A stretch of 38,062 bases of DNA from Planctomycetota bacterium (GTDB taxonomy: Bacteria > Planctomycetota > UBA1135 > GCA-002686595): NCBI GenBank assembly GCA_029259655.1, contig JAJDET010000016.1, forward strand, positions 1-38,062, given 5' to 3'. The translations under genes were made by a program, and so were the position numbers. Below are positions 23,589-32,357 of the stretch, piece by piece. The first letter of the stretch is position 1. Each line of letters opens with the position of its first letter. The notes beneath the pieces are model-generated. The model made no database searches. It saw only the letters and a program-made list of their open reading frames with translations, and was not told where the DNA came from.

Positions 23589-25916
23589 CTAGTGCCCTAT
23601 CTCGTTCGCTGCGCGCTCCAGGAGGTGCGCGCGGAGGGGGTCTTCCCTGAACGCTGACGTCCGCGCGACTGCGTGACGGTAGGCCTGCCGCGCGTTCCTG
23701 TGCTGTCCGAGTCTCACGAGTGCGAGCGCTCTCAGGAGCTCGACCGTCGTCTCGTCTGCGTCCAGCTCCTCGGCGCGCGCAAGCTCCGCCAGACTGTCGT
23801 CCGGGCGATCGGATTCCAGGAGGGCATAGGCCCGGACCGTCCTCATCGTCGGATCGGAGTGCGCCCGGCGCACGGCCTCCTCGGCATAGGTCAGGGCCTC
23901 GGCGGGATCGCGCATCGGCGCCATGGTCAGGTAGGCGCGCGCCATGGTCGCCGGTAGCTCCGCGTCTTCCGTGATCGTGTCCACTCCGCGCTGGAGTGCG
24001 CGAACGGCGAGTTTCCAGCGGCCGCGCCGTGCAAACACTTCACCGAGGAGCAGATAGGGCTCGGGGCGCTCCGGATCCGCGGCGACGGAACTTCGCAGCG
24101 AGCTCGTCGCGAGTGCCAGTTTCCCCTGCTGCGTGAGGACTCCGCCCAGCACCTGGTGCGCATTCGCCGCACCGGGACGCAGCTCCAGCCCGCGCTCGAG
24201 ACTCTCGACGGCCTCCTCGAGCCTCCCGGCCTCCGCGTGCAACTCTCCGAGTGCGAACCAGAGGTCGGGGTCGTCCGGGTCGAGCTCCCGGGCGCGCTCC
24301 AGCGAGCGGAAGCCGCGGTCGAGCTCTCCCGATCGCATTGCAGCCAGCCCGCTGAGGATGTGCGCCCAGGCCATCCGGGGCTCTCGTGTCGTGACCTCCT
24401 CGAGCGTCGCGAGTCCTTCGCTCACGAGGCCCGCTTCGAGCTGGGCCTCCCCCAGCACGAGCAGCGGTTCGACCTCCCCGGTCTCCGTCGCACGGAGTGC
24501 GGCGCGCAGCGCCTCGATGCCGCCGGGCGCGCCCGAACGCACGGCGTGAACGCTCTCGTAGAGAGCCGCCTCGGACTCGGGTGGCCAGCGTTCCGACAGG
24601 TACGGCAGGGCGACGGTGTGCGGCGAAGGAACCGTCTCTCCGCGCGGCGCCGTCCAGTCGTCGGGTGCTGGCGCCTTGCGTATCCGGTGGTCCGTCATGA
24701 GAACCTGGATCACGTCGCGCGTGCGGTGCTGCGGCATGTGGCACGCGGTGCAGTCCGCGTCGGGACTCGTCGCGTGTCCCGAATCGCTGCTGCAGTCCTC
24801 CGGAGCGTGACAGGTAGCGCACGCCTGTCGGTAGTGCCGGGCGCGCTCCTCCGGCTGCACCTTCATGTGCGGGTCGTGACAGGTGAGGCAGGAGAGTGCG
24901 CCCTCGCTCTCCTGGAAACAGCGGCTCTGACGCAACCGGTAAGGATGGTGGTTGATCTCGAACCGATCCTCGTCCGCCGGTTCCTCGGCCATGTCCATCG
25001 GCAGCTGGTAGCTCGTCAGCGATTCGCCCGGTCGAAAGGAGTAGGCACCGCGATCGAACCGCCGGACGAAGCTCTCGACAGCCGTCGTCGGCTGGAGGTG
25101 GCACTGATAGCAGACGTCTTCTCGGCGCTCGGGATCGAGATCCGCCGGGTTCAAGATGGATGCGAGGAGCGACTCCCGGGACACGTCGGCGAGGCCCGCG
25201 ATCCGCACGTGCTCGGCGCCGGGACCATGACAGCGCTGGCAGCCGATCCCTTCGGGCAGCTCCTCGGGGAAGACGACGGGGTCGCCGAAACGGTCGGTAC
25301 CCTCCGCCACGTCCGGATACGCGTTGTGGCAGAACATGCAACGCCGACCTATCAAGCGCGTGAACCCCGAATGCCGAGGGAGGTCGTAGCCGGGGGCCAT
25401 CCCCCACGCGCCGTTCTTCGGATACCAGACCAGCGGGAGCTGATAGAGCTCACCTCGCGCGTTGCGATAGAGGTACGTGCGTCCGTTGTGTCCGGACCCC
25501 ATGACCCACTCGACCTTGCGCTCGAGGACGGCGTAGCGCTTGCCGGTCCGATCCACGCGATAGCGGCGCTGGAAGACCTCGTCTCCGCGCCGGACCATCT
25601 CGTAGTGGTTCCCGGACGGTTCATGGAAGAACGTGTTGTTCTCGAAGTCCTCGACGAGGACTTCCGGTGTCATGCGGTAGAAAGACCGCCCCATCCCGAC
25701 GTGCCGGTAGCTGTCGGCGAGATCCTCGTGGCACTCCGCGCAAGCCCGGTCGGGGACGTAACCGGGCGCGGCTCCGCCCGTGACGGGCCAGAGGAGCTCG
25801 TCCTCGGCCTGCACCGCGACACATCGCATCGCATGCGATGCGTGAGAGAACGCGAACAGGCTCACGAACGCCGGAAGGAGAACCGCGAGCCGGAACCCTG
25901 TATTCCGTCTGCGCAT
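23589..25916 (-). CDS. Seven-heme cytochrome c with C-terminal TPR domain
   Basis: A 775-residue exported protein from ATG 25916; the upstream extension is not protein-like. Residues 7-29 form the signal peptide. Seven CXXCH heme-attachment motifs lie at residues 59, 193, 226, 269, 343, 366 and 389 (CAECH, CMFCH, CQRCH, CYQCH, CLTCH, CATCH, CTACH). The order resembles multiheme c-type proteins related to cytochrome c554/NrfA. Residues about 450-770 are tetratricopeptide repeats (ALGELHAEAGRLEEAVESLE). Covalent heme attachment needs export, consistent with the signal. The likely role is extracytoplasmic electron transfer or sensing with protein-protein contacts through the TPRs; the terminal reaction is unknown. 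The FG-GAP gene ends 85 bases upstream on the same strand, so they may be cotranscribed. Confidence 0.9.
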   Translation of the reverse strand: MRRRNTGFRLAVLLPAFVSLFAFSHASHAMRCVAVQAEDELLWPVTGGAAPGYVPDRACAECHEDLADSYRHVGMGRSFYRMTPEVLVEDFENNTFFHEPSGNHYEMVRRGDEVFQRRYRVDRTGKRYAVLERKVEWVMGSGHNGRTYLYRNARGELYQLPLVWYPKNGAWGMAPGYDLPRHSGFTRLIGRRCMFCHNAYPDVAEGTDRFGDPVVFPEELPEGIGCQRCHGPGAEHVRIAGLADVSRESLLASILNPADLDPERREDVCYQCHLQPTTAVESFVRRFDRGAYSFRPGESLTSYQLPMDMAEEPADEDRFEINHHPYRLRQSRCFQESEGALSCLTCHDPHMKVQPEERARHYRQACATCHAPEDCSSDSGHATSPDADCTACHMPQHRTRDVIQVLMTDHRIRKAPAPDDWTAPRGETVPSPHTVALPYLSERWPPESEAALYESVHAVRSGAPGGIEALRAALRATETGEVEPLLVLGEAQLEAGLVSEGLATLEEVTTREPRMAWAHILSGLAAMRSGELDRGFRSLERARELDPDDPDLWFALGELHAEAGRLEEAVESLERGLELRPGAANAHQVLGGVLTQQGKLALATSSLRSSVAADPERPEPYLLLGEVFARRGRWKLAVRALQRGVDTITEDAELPATMARAYLTMAPMRDPAEALTYAEEAVRRAHSDPTMRTVRAYALLESDRPDDSLAELARAEELDADETTVELLRALALVRLGQHRNARQAYRHAVARTSAFREDPLRAHLLERAANEIGH

Positions 25917-26001
25917 GGGCACCCCCGCGCGAGCGCACGGCTCGGCGGAGGACCCGGAGTCTATCCCGTCGTGGCGTCGGATGACTTCTTCAACGGGCTC
26001 C

Positions 26002-27792
26002 CTAGGGTTCGGGAGTCTCGGCCGGGCCGATCCGGAGTCGCAGGGCGTCGGTGAGACCGGTTGCGACCTCGCCCGGTCCCGGCGAGGGTGTCTCCAGGAC
26101 GCCTTGGACGAAGATCGAGAGGCCAACGAGGTTCGGATCGTTCGGGATCACGAGCTGGATGGGAGCCGGCGGTCCGCCGGGTCCGGCCCAGGGGTTCCCG
26201 TAGATCGTCGGAAAGGCGAGGTCCGCGGGATCCAGGCTCAAGAGGAACTCCCCGTCGGCACCGGGCGCACTCATCCCCTGATCCGACGCGGTCGTCCCGA
26301 GCGGGAACGAGTACGCAGGTGCGATCGACGACAGGAGGTGCGGCAGAGCCCCTTCGGGCTGCGTGCCGAGGGGGTTCGAGATCCCCAGGATCACGGTTCC
26401 TCCGATGCGGATCTCCCCCGAGAGGACGGTCAGGCTCCCGACCGGATTCACTCCCGAGCCATAGCGCACCCACCCGGGTTCGAACTCTCCGGTGAACAGG
26501 ATCCACACCGCGCCCTCGTAGTTGCTCGGCGGGCCGGCACTACCCGGCGCTCCGACCAGGAGATCGACGAGGCCGTCGCCGTCGAGGTCACCCAGGCTGG
26601 CCAGGGCCTGGCCGAACCGGTCGTTCGGACCGACGGCGCCCAGGAACCCTCCTTCGGCCGAACAGTTCAGGCGCGACCCGAGCACGGCACCGGCGGAATC
26701 CAGCGCGAGCACCCAGACGGCGCCACGGCTCGAACCCCAGTCCCGGTGGCCGGGGGCTCCGACGGCGAGATCCGGAAGCCCATCGCCCGAGATGTCGCCC
26801 GGTGCCGCGAGCGATCGACCGAAAGCGTCTCCGTCTTCCAGGGCAACCAGTGCGGAGGACTCGGGGTTCCCGATCCGCGTCTCGGTCTGCACCCAGCCGA
26901 CGGCCGTCAGCGAGAGCAACCACACGGAGCCTTGATCGACACCGTCGCCATCGTCTCCCGGCGCGCCGACCGCCAGGTCGTAGAGGCCGTCTCCGGGAAC
27001 GGAGGCGATCGAGCACAGCGCGCTCCCGAACGCGTCGCCAGGCGCAAGACAGCCGGAGAGTCCCCCGAGGAGCATGCTGATCTTCTCCGATCGCACGACC
27101 GTACCGGGGCTCGAGCCGGGACCGCTCAGGGACAGGATCCACACCGCACCTGCTTCGTTTCCACCGTCGTCGTCCCCCGGGGCACCGACAGCGAGCTCGA
27201 CGGTTCCGTCGCCGTCGAGATCGCCCACTGCGGCGAGCGCGTAACCGAAAGAGTCGCCGTTGGTCAGGGCTCCCGTGAATTCCCCCGTCGATGCGCTGAT
27301 CTTCTGGTAGCCCTTCACCGTTCCGTCTCCATACAGGAACACGATCCAGACGGCGCCCCGGTCGCGACCCTCGTCGTCGTCACCCGGTGCCCCGACGGCG
27401 ATGTCACCCACGCCGTCTCCATTCAGATCTCCCAGGAAGGCGACCGACCAGCCGAAGACGTCGGCGAAGTCGATGTCGCCGAAGAAGCCGCCGTGGTGCT
27501 CGTTGATGATCTGCTCGGCCACGATCGCACCGGCGGCGTCCGGAAAGAGGATCTTCACTCCCCCTCCCGCGATCCCGCGCGTCCCGACGGCGAAGTCGGA
27601 CACGCCGTCGAGATCCAGATCCTCGAGAGCGGCGACCGCGGCGCCGAACCGGGCCTGGCCTGGCGCCGAGTCGATTCGCTCGGAGTCGCGAATCGGACAG
27701 AGACTCTCTTGAGCCTGACTCTCGAGACTCGTGACGAAAAGGGCACAGAGAGTGCAGACAGGCGCCGCAACGCGGAGCGTCGTGATGAACAT
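26002..27792 (-). CDS. Exported FG-GAP (integrin-alpha-like) repeat protein
   Basis: A 596-residue protein from ATG 27792; an upstream in-frame start at 27813 is disfavoured because AGGAGGAG sits directly before this ATG. Residues 1-27 look like a signal peptide. At least six FG-GAP repeats follow, each with a DxDGDGxxDLAVGAPGD turn (GDLNGDGVGDIAVGAPGD, GDLDGDGTVELAVGAPGD, GDISGDGLPDLAVGAPGH), as in calcium-binding beta-propellers. The last 150 residues start YGSGVNPVGSL and form a beta-rich domain of a kind often found at the end of planctomycete exported proteins. It probably binds ligands or calcium at the cell surface. No enzyme residues are visible. Confidence 0.88.
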   Translation of the reverse strand: MFITTLRVAAPVCTLCALFVTSLESQAQESLCPIRDSERIDSAPGQARFGAAVAALEDLDLDGVSDFAVGTRGIAGGGVKILFPDAAGAIVAEQIINEHHGGFFGDIDFADVFGWSVAFLGDLNGDGVGDIAVGAPGDDDEGRDRGAVWIVFLYGDGTVKGYQKISASTGEFTGALTNGDSFGYALAAVGDLDGDGTVELAVGAPGDDDGGNEAGAVWILSLSGPGSSPGTVVRSEKISMLLGGLSGCLAPGDAFGSALCSIASVPGDGLYDLAVGAPGDDGDGVDQGSVWLLSLTAVGWVQTETRIGNPESSALVALEDGDAFGRSLAAPGDISGDGLPDLAVGAPGHRDWGSSRGAVWVLALDSAGAVLGSRLNCSAEGGFLGAVGPNDRFGQALASLGDLDGDGLVDLLVGAPGSAGPPSNYEGAVWILFTGEFEPGWVRYGSGVNPVGSLTVLSGEIRIGGTVILGISNPLGTQPEGALPHLLSSIAPAYSFPLGTTASDQGMSAPGADGEFLLSLDPADLAFPTIYGNPWAGPGGPPAPIQLVIPNDPNLVGLSIFVQGVLETPSPGPGEVATGLTDALRLRIGPAETPEP

Positions 27793-27794
27793 TT

Positions 27795-27802
27795 CTCCTC
27801 CT
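27795..27802 (-). promoter_or_regulatory. Shine-Dalgarno that decides the FG-GAP protein start
   Basis: The message reads AGGAGGAG, AA, AUG. This near-perfect anti-16S match selects the ATG at 27792 over the in-frame upstream start at 27813. Confidence 0.75.
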
Positions 27803-28083
27803 GACCGAGCCACGTCCGACCCGCCCGTGTGCGAGAGTCGACGGTTGCTTCGTTACCTCCGATCAGTGCCGCACGGGCGGATTACCAACGCGCAAAAAGA
27901 AGAAAACGGCCCGCCCGGATCTCCAGGACGGCAGGATCGGATCCGTCCGGGAAGTAACGTGGTTTCCGCGTTGAGTCCGGTGTGCCCCGGTGCTCGACGT
28001 CACGCCCCCAATGTGAGTCGACGGTGTATCCGAGCCTCACGCGAGTTTCGGGAAACGAGAATGCGGGACACGGGAGAGTTCAG
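27803..28083. promoter_or_regulatory. Divergent promoter region between FG-GAP and kinase genes
   Basis: This spacer of about 280 bases separates divergent genes. It contains two copies of GAGTCGACGGT, at 27835-27845 and 28015-28025, one near each gene start, each with a GTCGAC palindrome; they may be binding sites for a shared regulator. It also has the purine-rich run CAAAAAGAAGAAAACGG near 27893, unusual in this GC-rich DNA. I found no convincing sigma-70 -35/-10 pair. Confidence 0.35.
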
Positions 28084-30585
28084 ATGGAAGCAAGAAGGAC
28101 CGCCGACTGTGGGTCGGCCGAGAGCGCACTGTTCGGATTCGTCTCGGCCTGCGAGGCAGGATTGGAGCCCGAACCGGAGCTCTTCGCCCGCCGCTGCGAG
28201 TCGCTGGCGGATCGCGATGAGTTCTACCGGCTCCTGGGCGAGTACCGGACGACCGAGAGCGTCCTGAACGACATCGAGGGTTCCCCTCAGGAGATCGGCC
28301 CCTACCAGGTCCAGGGCATGCTGGGCCGCGGTGGAATGGGGACGGTCTTCGAGGTCTGGGACCGCGACCTGAACCGGACACTCGCCATGAAGGTCGGCCG
28401 GGAAGGCATCGGGTTCGACCCCGACGGGACGCTGCTCCCGGGAGGCGAGCGCAGCACGGCGCGGTTCCTCCAGGAGGCCCAGATCGAGAGCCAGCTCCGC
28501 CACCCGGGCGTGGTCCCCGTTCACGAGCTCGGCGTCGATCCCGAAGGACGGCTCTACTTCACGATGCAGATCGTGGAAGAGGCCACCTTCGAGGAGGTGC
28601 TCCGCCAGCACGAGGAGGGGCAGGCAGACTGGCCGCGAACGCGACTGGTGGGCGTCTTGCTCAAGGTGTGTGAGACGATGACCTACGCGCACTCGCAGGG
28701 CGTGATCCACCGCGACCTGAAGCCGGAGAACGTCATGGTCGGGCGTTACGGCGAGGTCTACGTGATGGACTGGGGGCTGGCGAAGGTCCTGGACCGTCGC
28801 GGAGTCGCCATCCCCATTGCATCGGAGGGTCAACGCGCTGCGCTCGCCGAGGTCGTGGCGGACCTCTCCGAGGAATACGGGAGTTGTGACGCGGGTTTCA
28901 CTCACCACGGAAGCGTGCTGGGAACGCCGTCCTACATGGCTCCTGAGCAGGCCTCGGGAGACCCGGATGCGGTCGGCCCGCACTCCGACGTGTACTCGGT
29001 GGGCGCGATGCTCTACCGGCTCCTGAGCGGCCGAGCCCCCTACTCGGGAGAGGAAGAGCACGTCTCGCCCAAGGAAATGCTCGGCCTCCTCGGCGCGGGC
29101 CCTCCGACGCCTCTGGCCGACGGGACCGGCGGGGCAGCCGAGCTCAGGGCCATCTGCAGTAAGGCGATGGCGCGCGATCCGAAGCACCGGTACGAGGACA
29201 TGGAGGCGTTGCGAGTCGACCTCCAGAGCCTGCTCGACGGCCGCGTGGTGAGCGCCTACGAGAGCGGCGTCTGGGCGGCCACGAAGAAGTGGATCCTGAG
29301 GAACCGGCTCGCATCCGCCGCTGCCGTACTGATGTTCGCGGGGGGGATCACGGTCGCGGCCGTCAACTTGATCGACGCTCGCGAGCGATTCCTCGACGAG
29401 GACTCCCTTCGCCTGGAGAGCCTCCAACGAAGCGTGGAGGAGCTCTGGCCCGTGCGGTCAGGGACGGTCCCCGGAATGGACGAATGGTTGGGAGTGGCAA
29501 GGGATGTGCTCGGCAGGCGCGAGACTCACGAACGGCGCGGCAAGTCGCCGGCCATCGAAGCCGGACTGTCTCGACTCCCGGCGCTCGTGGCCGCGATGGA
29601 GGAACGGCGGCGGGATGCGTCGACGATCCTGGAACGCACGGTGGAGGCTCCGGGAATTGCCACCCGGTGGGCGGAGGCCGCGAACGCCGTGCGCGCCATG
29701 CCGCGCTACCGCGGCCTCGAGCTCATGCCGCAAGTCGGCCTCGTCCCGCTCGGGCCGGACCCGGTCTCCGGATTGTGGGAATTCGGTGACGTCCAGACGG
29801 GCATCCCCCCGGAGCGTGACCCCGACACGGGCCTGCTCGCCATTGACGAGGAGATGGGCATCGTCTTCGTGCTCTTGCCTCCGGGCAGTTTTCAACGCGA
29901 CCACCGAGATGACGCGAAGGATCCCCTGGAAGGCAACCAGGAGCTGATCACGATCAGCTCTCCGTTCTTCATGGCGAAGCACGAGATGACCCAGGCGCAG
30001 TGGAGTCGGATCATGGGGTTCAACCCGAGCCTGTACGGACCGGGATCGGGAACCCCGGAGCTCCAGACGACCGCACTGCACCCTGTCGAGCACGTGTCCT
30101 GGCTCGAGTGCAACGAGGCGATGGATCGGCTCGGCTTCGAACTACCCAGCGAGGACGAATGGGAGTACGCGGCTCGAGCGAACACGACCACTCCCTGGTG
30201 GACCGGTGACACCAAGGTGTCGCTCGAAGGAAAGGTGAACCTGTGCGACGGATCCGTGAGGCGTGCCGGTCTGCCCAACCCTGCCTGGGACAGGTGGCCC
30301 CATGCCGACGACGGTTACCCGTGGCATGCTCCTGTCGATTTCGGAGCCGCCAACCCGTTCGGGCTCTACAACGTCACCGGCAACGTCTTCGAGTGGTGCA
30401 GCTCGGCCTACGAGTTCGATAGCCAGGTGCGGGTTCCGGGTCCCCCGTCCCGAGTCGTTCGTGGCGGGAGCTTCGCCAACAGCACCTGGTACCTTCGGGC
30501 GTCCTACAACATCGGCCGTACTCAGCGACACGTTCAGGCCAGCCTGGGCCTTCGCCCTGCGCGGCGCATCTCCCCTCTGCCCTGA
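28084..30585 (+). CDS. Membrane Ser/Thr protein kinase fused to FGE/SUMF1-like domain
   Basis: An 833-residue protein from ATG 28084, preceded by GGGAGAG; the open frame extends upstream to 27982 without protein-like sequence. Residues 73-385 are a Hanks-type kinase: GRGGMG loop 81-86, Lys103, HRDLKPEN at 209-216, DWG at 229-231 (the usual planctomycete variant of DFG) and APE at 286-288. A transmembrane helix (about 409-430) follows. Residues 585-830 form a formylglycine-generating-enzyme-like domain (HEMTQAQWSRIMGFNPS, LPSEDEWEYAARAN, NVFEWC, VVRGGSF). The cysteine pair FGE needs is absent from the final block after RGGSF, so it should not mature sulfatases; it is more likely an extracytoplasmic ligand sensor. 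It converges on the sigma-factor gene. Confidence 0.92.
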   Translation: MEARRTADCGSAESALFGFVSACEAGLEPEPELFARRCESLADRDEFYRLLGEYRTTESVLNDIEGSPQEIGPYQVQGMLGRGGMGTVFEVWDRDLNRTLAMKVGREGIGFDPDGTLLPGGERSTARFLQEAQIESQLRHPGVVPVHELGVDPEGRLYFTMQIVEEATFEEVLRQHEEGQADWPRTRLVGVLLKVCETMTYAHSQGVIHRDLKPENVMVGRYGEVYVMDWGLAKVLDRRGVAIPIASEGQRAALAEVVADLSEEYGSCDAGFTHHGSVLGTPSYMAPEQASGDPDAVGPHSDVYSVGAMLYRLLSGRAPYSGEEEHVSPKEMLGLLGAGPPTPLADGTGGAAELRAICSKAMARDPKHRYEDMEALRVDLQSLLDGRVVSAYESGVWAATKKWILRNRLASAAAVLMFAGGITVAAVNLIDARERFLDEDSLRLESLQRSVEELWPVRSGTVPGMDEWLGVARDVLGRRETHERRGKSPAIEAGLSRLPALVAAMEERRRDASTILERTVEAPGIATRWAEAANAVRAMPRYRGLELMPQVGLVPLGPDPVSGLWEFGDVQTGIPPERDPDTGLLAIDEEMGIVFVLLPPGSFQRDHRDDAKDPLEGNQELITISSPFFMAKHEMTQAQWSRIMGFNPSLYGPGSGTPELQTTALHPVEHVSWLECNEAMDRLGFELPSEDEWEYAARANTTTPWWTGDTKVSLEGKVNLCDGSVRRAGLPNPAWDRWPHADDGYPWHAPVDFGAANPFGLYNVTGNVFEWCSSAYEFDSQVRVPGPPSRVVRGGSFANSTWYLRASYNIGRTQRHVQASLGLRPARRISPLP

Positions 30586-30599
30586 CCTCAGGTCAGGGC
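30579..30599. terminator. Palindrome overlapping both stop codons of convergent genes
   Basis: GCCCTGACC (30579-30587) and GGTCAGGGC (30591-30599) form a perfect 9-bp stem with a TCA loop. The kinase stop TGA (30583-30585) is in the left arm and the sigma-factor stop (TGA on the minus strand, 30588-30590) is exactly the loop. It probably works as a two-way terminator for converging transcripts, without a T tract. Confidence 0.6.
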
Positions 30600-31865
30600 T
30601 TCGCGCCGAACCTGATCCACCGCCTTCGCCAGGGCGACCCTCGCGCGGGTGACGAGCATCGAGATCGCGGCTTCGCTGCGGTTCATTCGCGTGGCCGTCT
30701 CACGGTTCGTCAGTTGCTCGAAGAAGCGATAGTGGATCGCCAGGCGATGGTCGTCTGCGAGCCGCTGGAGAGCCCGGTGAATGATCGAGCCCTCCTCGTC
30801 GCGGATGGTCTGCTCGGACTCGTCCCGCGGGTCGGTGAGATCGGAGAGCACCGCCTCCCCGTGGACCGTCGGACCGAGCTTCCTCTGGCTGCGGGCGTGA
30901 TTGCTGATGCGGTTCCGCGTGACCCGACACAGCCAGCGATAGAACGCCCGCTCCCCCTGCGGAGTGAACCCGTCGATCGAGCGCAACGCCTCGTGGAACA
31001 CTTCCTGGACCACGTCCTGAGATTCCAGTTCCGTGCGCAACCTCTCGCCGAGACGGCGCCGGACGAAGCGCAGGACACGGGTCTGATAGCGTTCCACCAG
31101 CATCGAGCGGGCCCTTCGGCTGCCCGCCTGCACCTGAACGATGAGCGACTCGGTGAGCGGAGCCGAAGGCACATGGGGCGAGCGGACGTATTCCTCCCAG
31201 GCCTCCTCGTCGTGCAGCGCTTCGAGATCCGGCGCGGCACACAGGAGGTCGACGAGGTGGAACCAGGCTGCGTCGGAGTCTTCCGAGAGGTCCGGTAGCT
31301 CTTCCTGCAGAGCGGAGCGAGTGGCAGAGCGCGCCCCCGTGCGCCACTCGTAGAGGCGCGCGACGTCGGCGTGGAGAACGTCATCGACGATCGCAGCGGG
31401 TGTCCGCCCCCCGTGGTCCAGGTCCATGAGGAGAACGCGCCCGATCGGGTCGTCCAGCTTTCTGGCGGTGCTGTGGACGATGGCCCGCAGGTACGGAGCT
31501 CTCCCGTCCGCACGCTCGACGTCGGAGAACGCAAATGCGAGGCGCATGCGGAGCTTCGACTTGCCGAGCTCCAGACCTCGTCTCCACAGCCAGAACTCGA
31601 GCCCACGCCGACCGGGCCCCGCCGCCCTGCCGGAGGAGCCGCTGATCGAGACGGTGAGGAGCTCGTGGATCAGGGCCTCGACCCCCGAGTGCCCGCGCAG
31701 GAATCGTCCGTAGCGCTGATCCAGGTAGCCGCGCAGCCGGCCGGTGTAGCCGTACAGGTGGTCGTAGGCCGGCCCCACGTCGTCCTTCTCGCAGAGCGTC
31801 AGGAAGGTGTCGGTCGCGCCCGGGTCGATGGGCGGTGGGCTTCCGGCGTGGCGGAGATCGGACAT
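30588..31865 (-). CDS. Long ECF-type RNA polymerase sigma factor with a second, degenerate sigma-like module
   Basis: 425 residues from ATG 31865; the upstream open frame is not protein-like. The C-terminal half is a clear sigma-70 factor: region 2 at about 252-330 (SQDVVQEVFHEALRSIDGF, YRWLCRVTRNRISNHAR) and region 4 at 358-418 (TNRETATRMNRSEAAISMLV), as in planctomycete ECF factors. The N-terminal 190 residues also look like a weak sigma core: region-2-like at 34-105 (YGRFLRGHSGVEALIHELL, FWLWRRG) and region-4-like at 137-190. A typical ECF factor is about 190 residues, so this is double length. No anti-sigma gene is adjacent; the convergent kinase may be a regulatory partner. It directs RNA polymerase to specific promoters, here unknown. 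Confidence 0.85.
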   Translation of the reverse strand: MSDLRHAGSPPPIDPGATDTFLTLCEKDDVGPAYDHLYGYTGRLRGYLDQRYGRFLRGHSGVEALIHELLTVSISGSSGRAAGPGRRGLEFWLWRRGLELGKSKLRMRLAFAFSDVERADGRAPYLRAIVHSTARKLDDPIGRVLLMDLDHGGRTPAAIVDDVLHADVARLYEWRTGARSATRSALQEELPDLSEDSDAAWFHLVDLLCAAPDLEALHDEEAWEEYVRSPHVPSAPLTESLIVQVQAGSRRARSMLVERYQTRVLRFVRRRLGERLRTELESQDVVQEVFHEALRSIDGFTPQGERAFYRWLCRVTRNRISNHARSQRKLGPTVHGEAVLSDLTDPRDESEQTIRDEEGSIIHRALQRLADDHRLAIHYRFFEQLTNRETATRMNRSEAAISMLVTRARVALAKAVDQVRREALT

Positions 31866-32357
31866 GGCGAGCTCGAAGAACACCTTTGCCGGTATGCGCA
31901 CGACGGGCCGGGGATGTCGATCGTGCGCGGCGAGGGTGCCAGGTGACCCGAGAATACCACGTCGCGAGCGGGTGTCGGCGCGTGGGCGGGCCCGCTCGCG
32001 TGAGGCGGCATTTCTCGCGGATTCGGCGTTGATCGGGTCGCCGCGCCGTTCTTGCGATCCCGGGACCGCTCGCAACACCAGGGTCCCAACCCGAGAGAGA
32101 GAGGGCTGGAGGTGGAAGGCCTCCACGGGCCTCGGGCTGCCTCCGGGCAGCCCGAGGCCTTTCTCGTCCCGGGTGTTCGCGACGCGGAGGACGCGTCCAC
32201 ATCCGGTGCAGGTCGAGGTCCTCCAGAGCATCCGGTCGGAGGTATCGGAGTGCGCGGCGCCACAGGAGGTCGACTGCAGGAAGAGAACGAGCTCTCGTCC
32301 TCATGATCCCGCGTCCGAAGCACGGCGTGGTGCGACGCGCCCGTCGAGAAGGCTCGG
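31866..32357. other. 490-base gap without a supported protein gene
   Basis: Frames across this gap are open on the minus strand but give arginine- and proline-rich sequence unlike real protein, so I call no gene. It must hold the promoters of the divergent sigma-factor and acyltransferase genes. Its main feature is a strong plus-strand terminator at 32128-32164, preceded by a smaller hairpin around 32108-32124 (GGAGG and CCTCC). This implies a transcript that begins between 31866 and 32100 and ends here: a small RNA, or a leader of the downstream gene with conditional termination. I do not recognise a known riboswitch. Confidence 0.45.
32128..32164 (+). terminator. Intrinsic terminator with no upstream gene on its strand
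   Basis: A perfect 14-bp stem pairs 32128-32141 (GGCCTCGGGCTGCC) with 32146-32159 (GGCAGCCCGAGGCC) around the loop TCCG, followed at once by TTTCTC. The T-rich tail is on the plus strand only, so it stops plus-strand transcription. The nearest upstream plus-strand gene ended at 30585, beyond a whole antisense gene. Confidence 0.8.

Noticed and set aside
31866..32231. N-terminal extension of the sigma factor by 122 codons
   Set aside because: The sequence is arginine- and proline-rich without helices typical of sigma factors, and it overlaps a strong plus-strand terminator.
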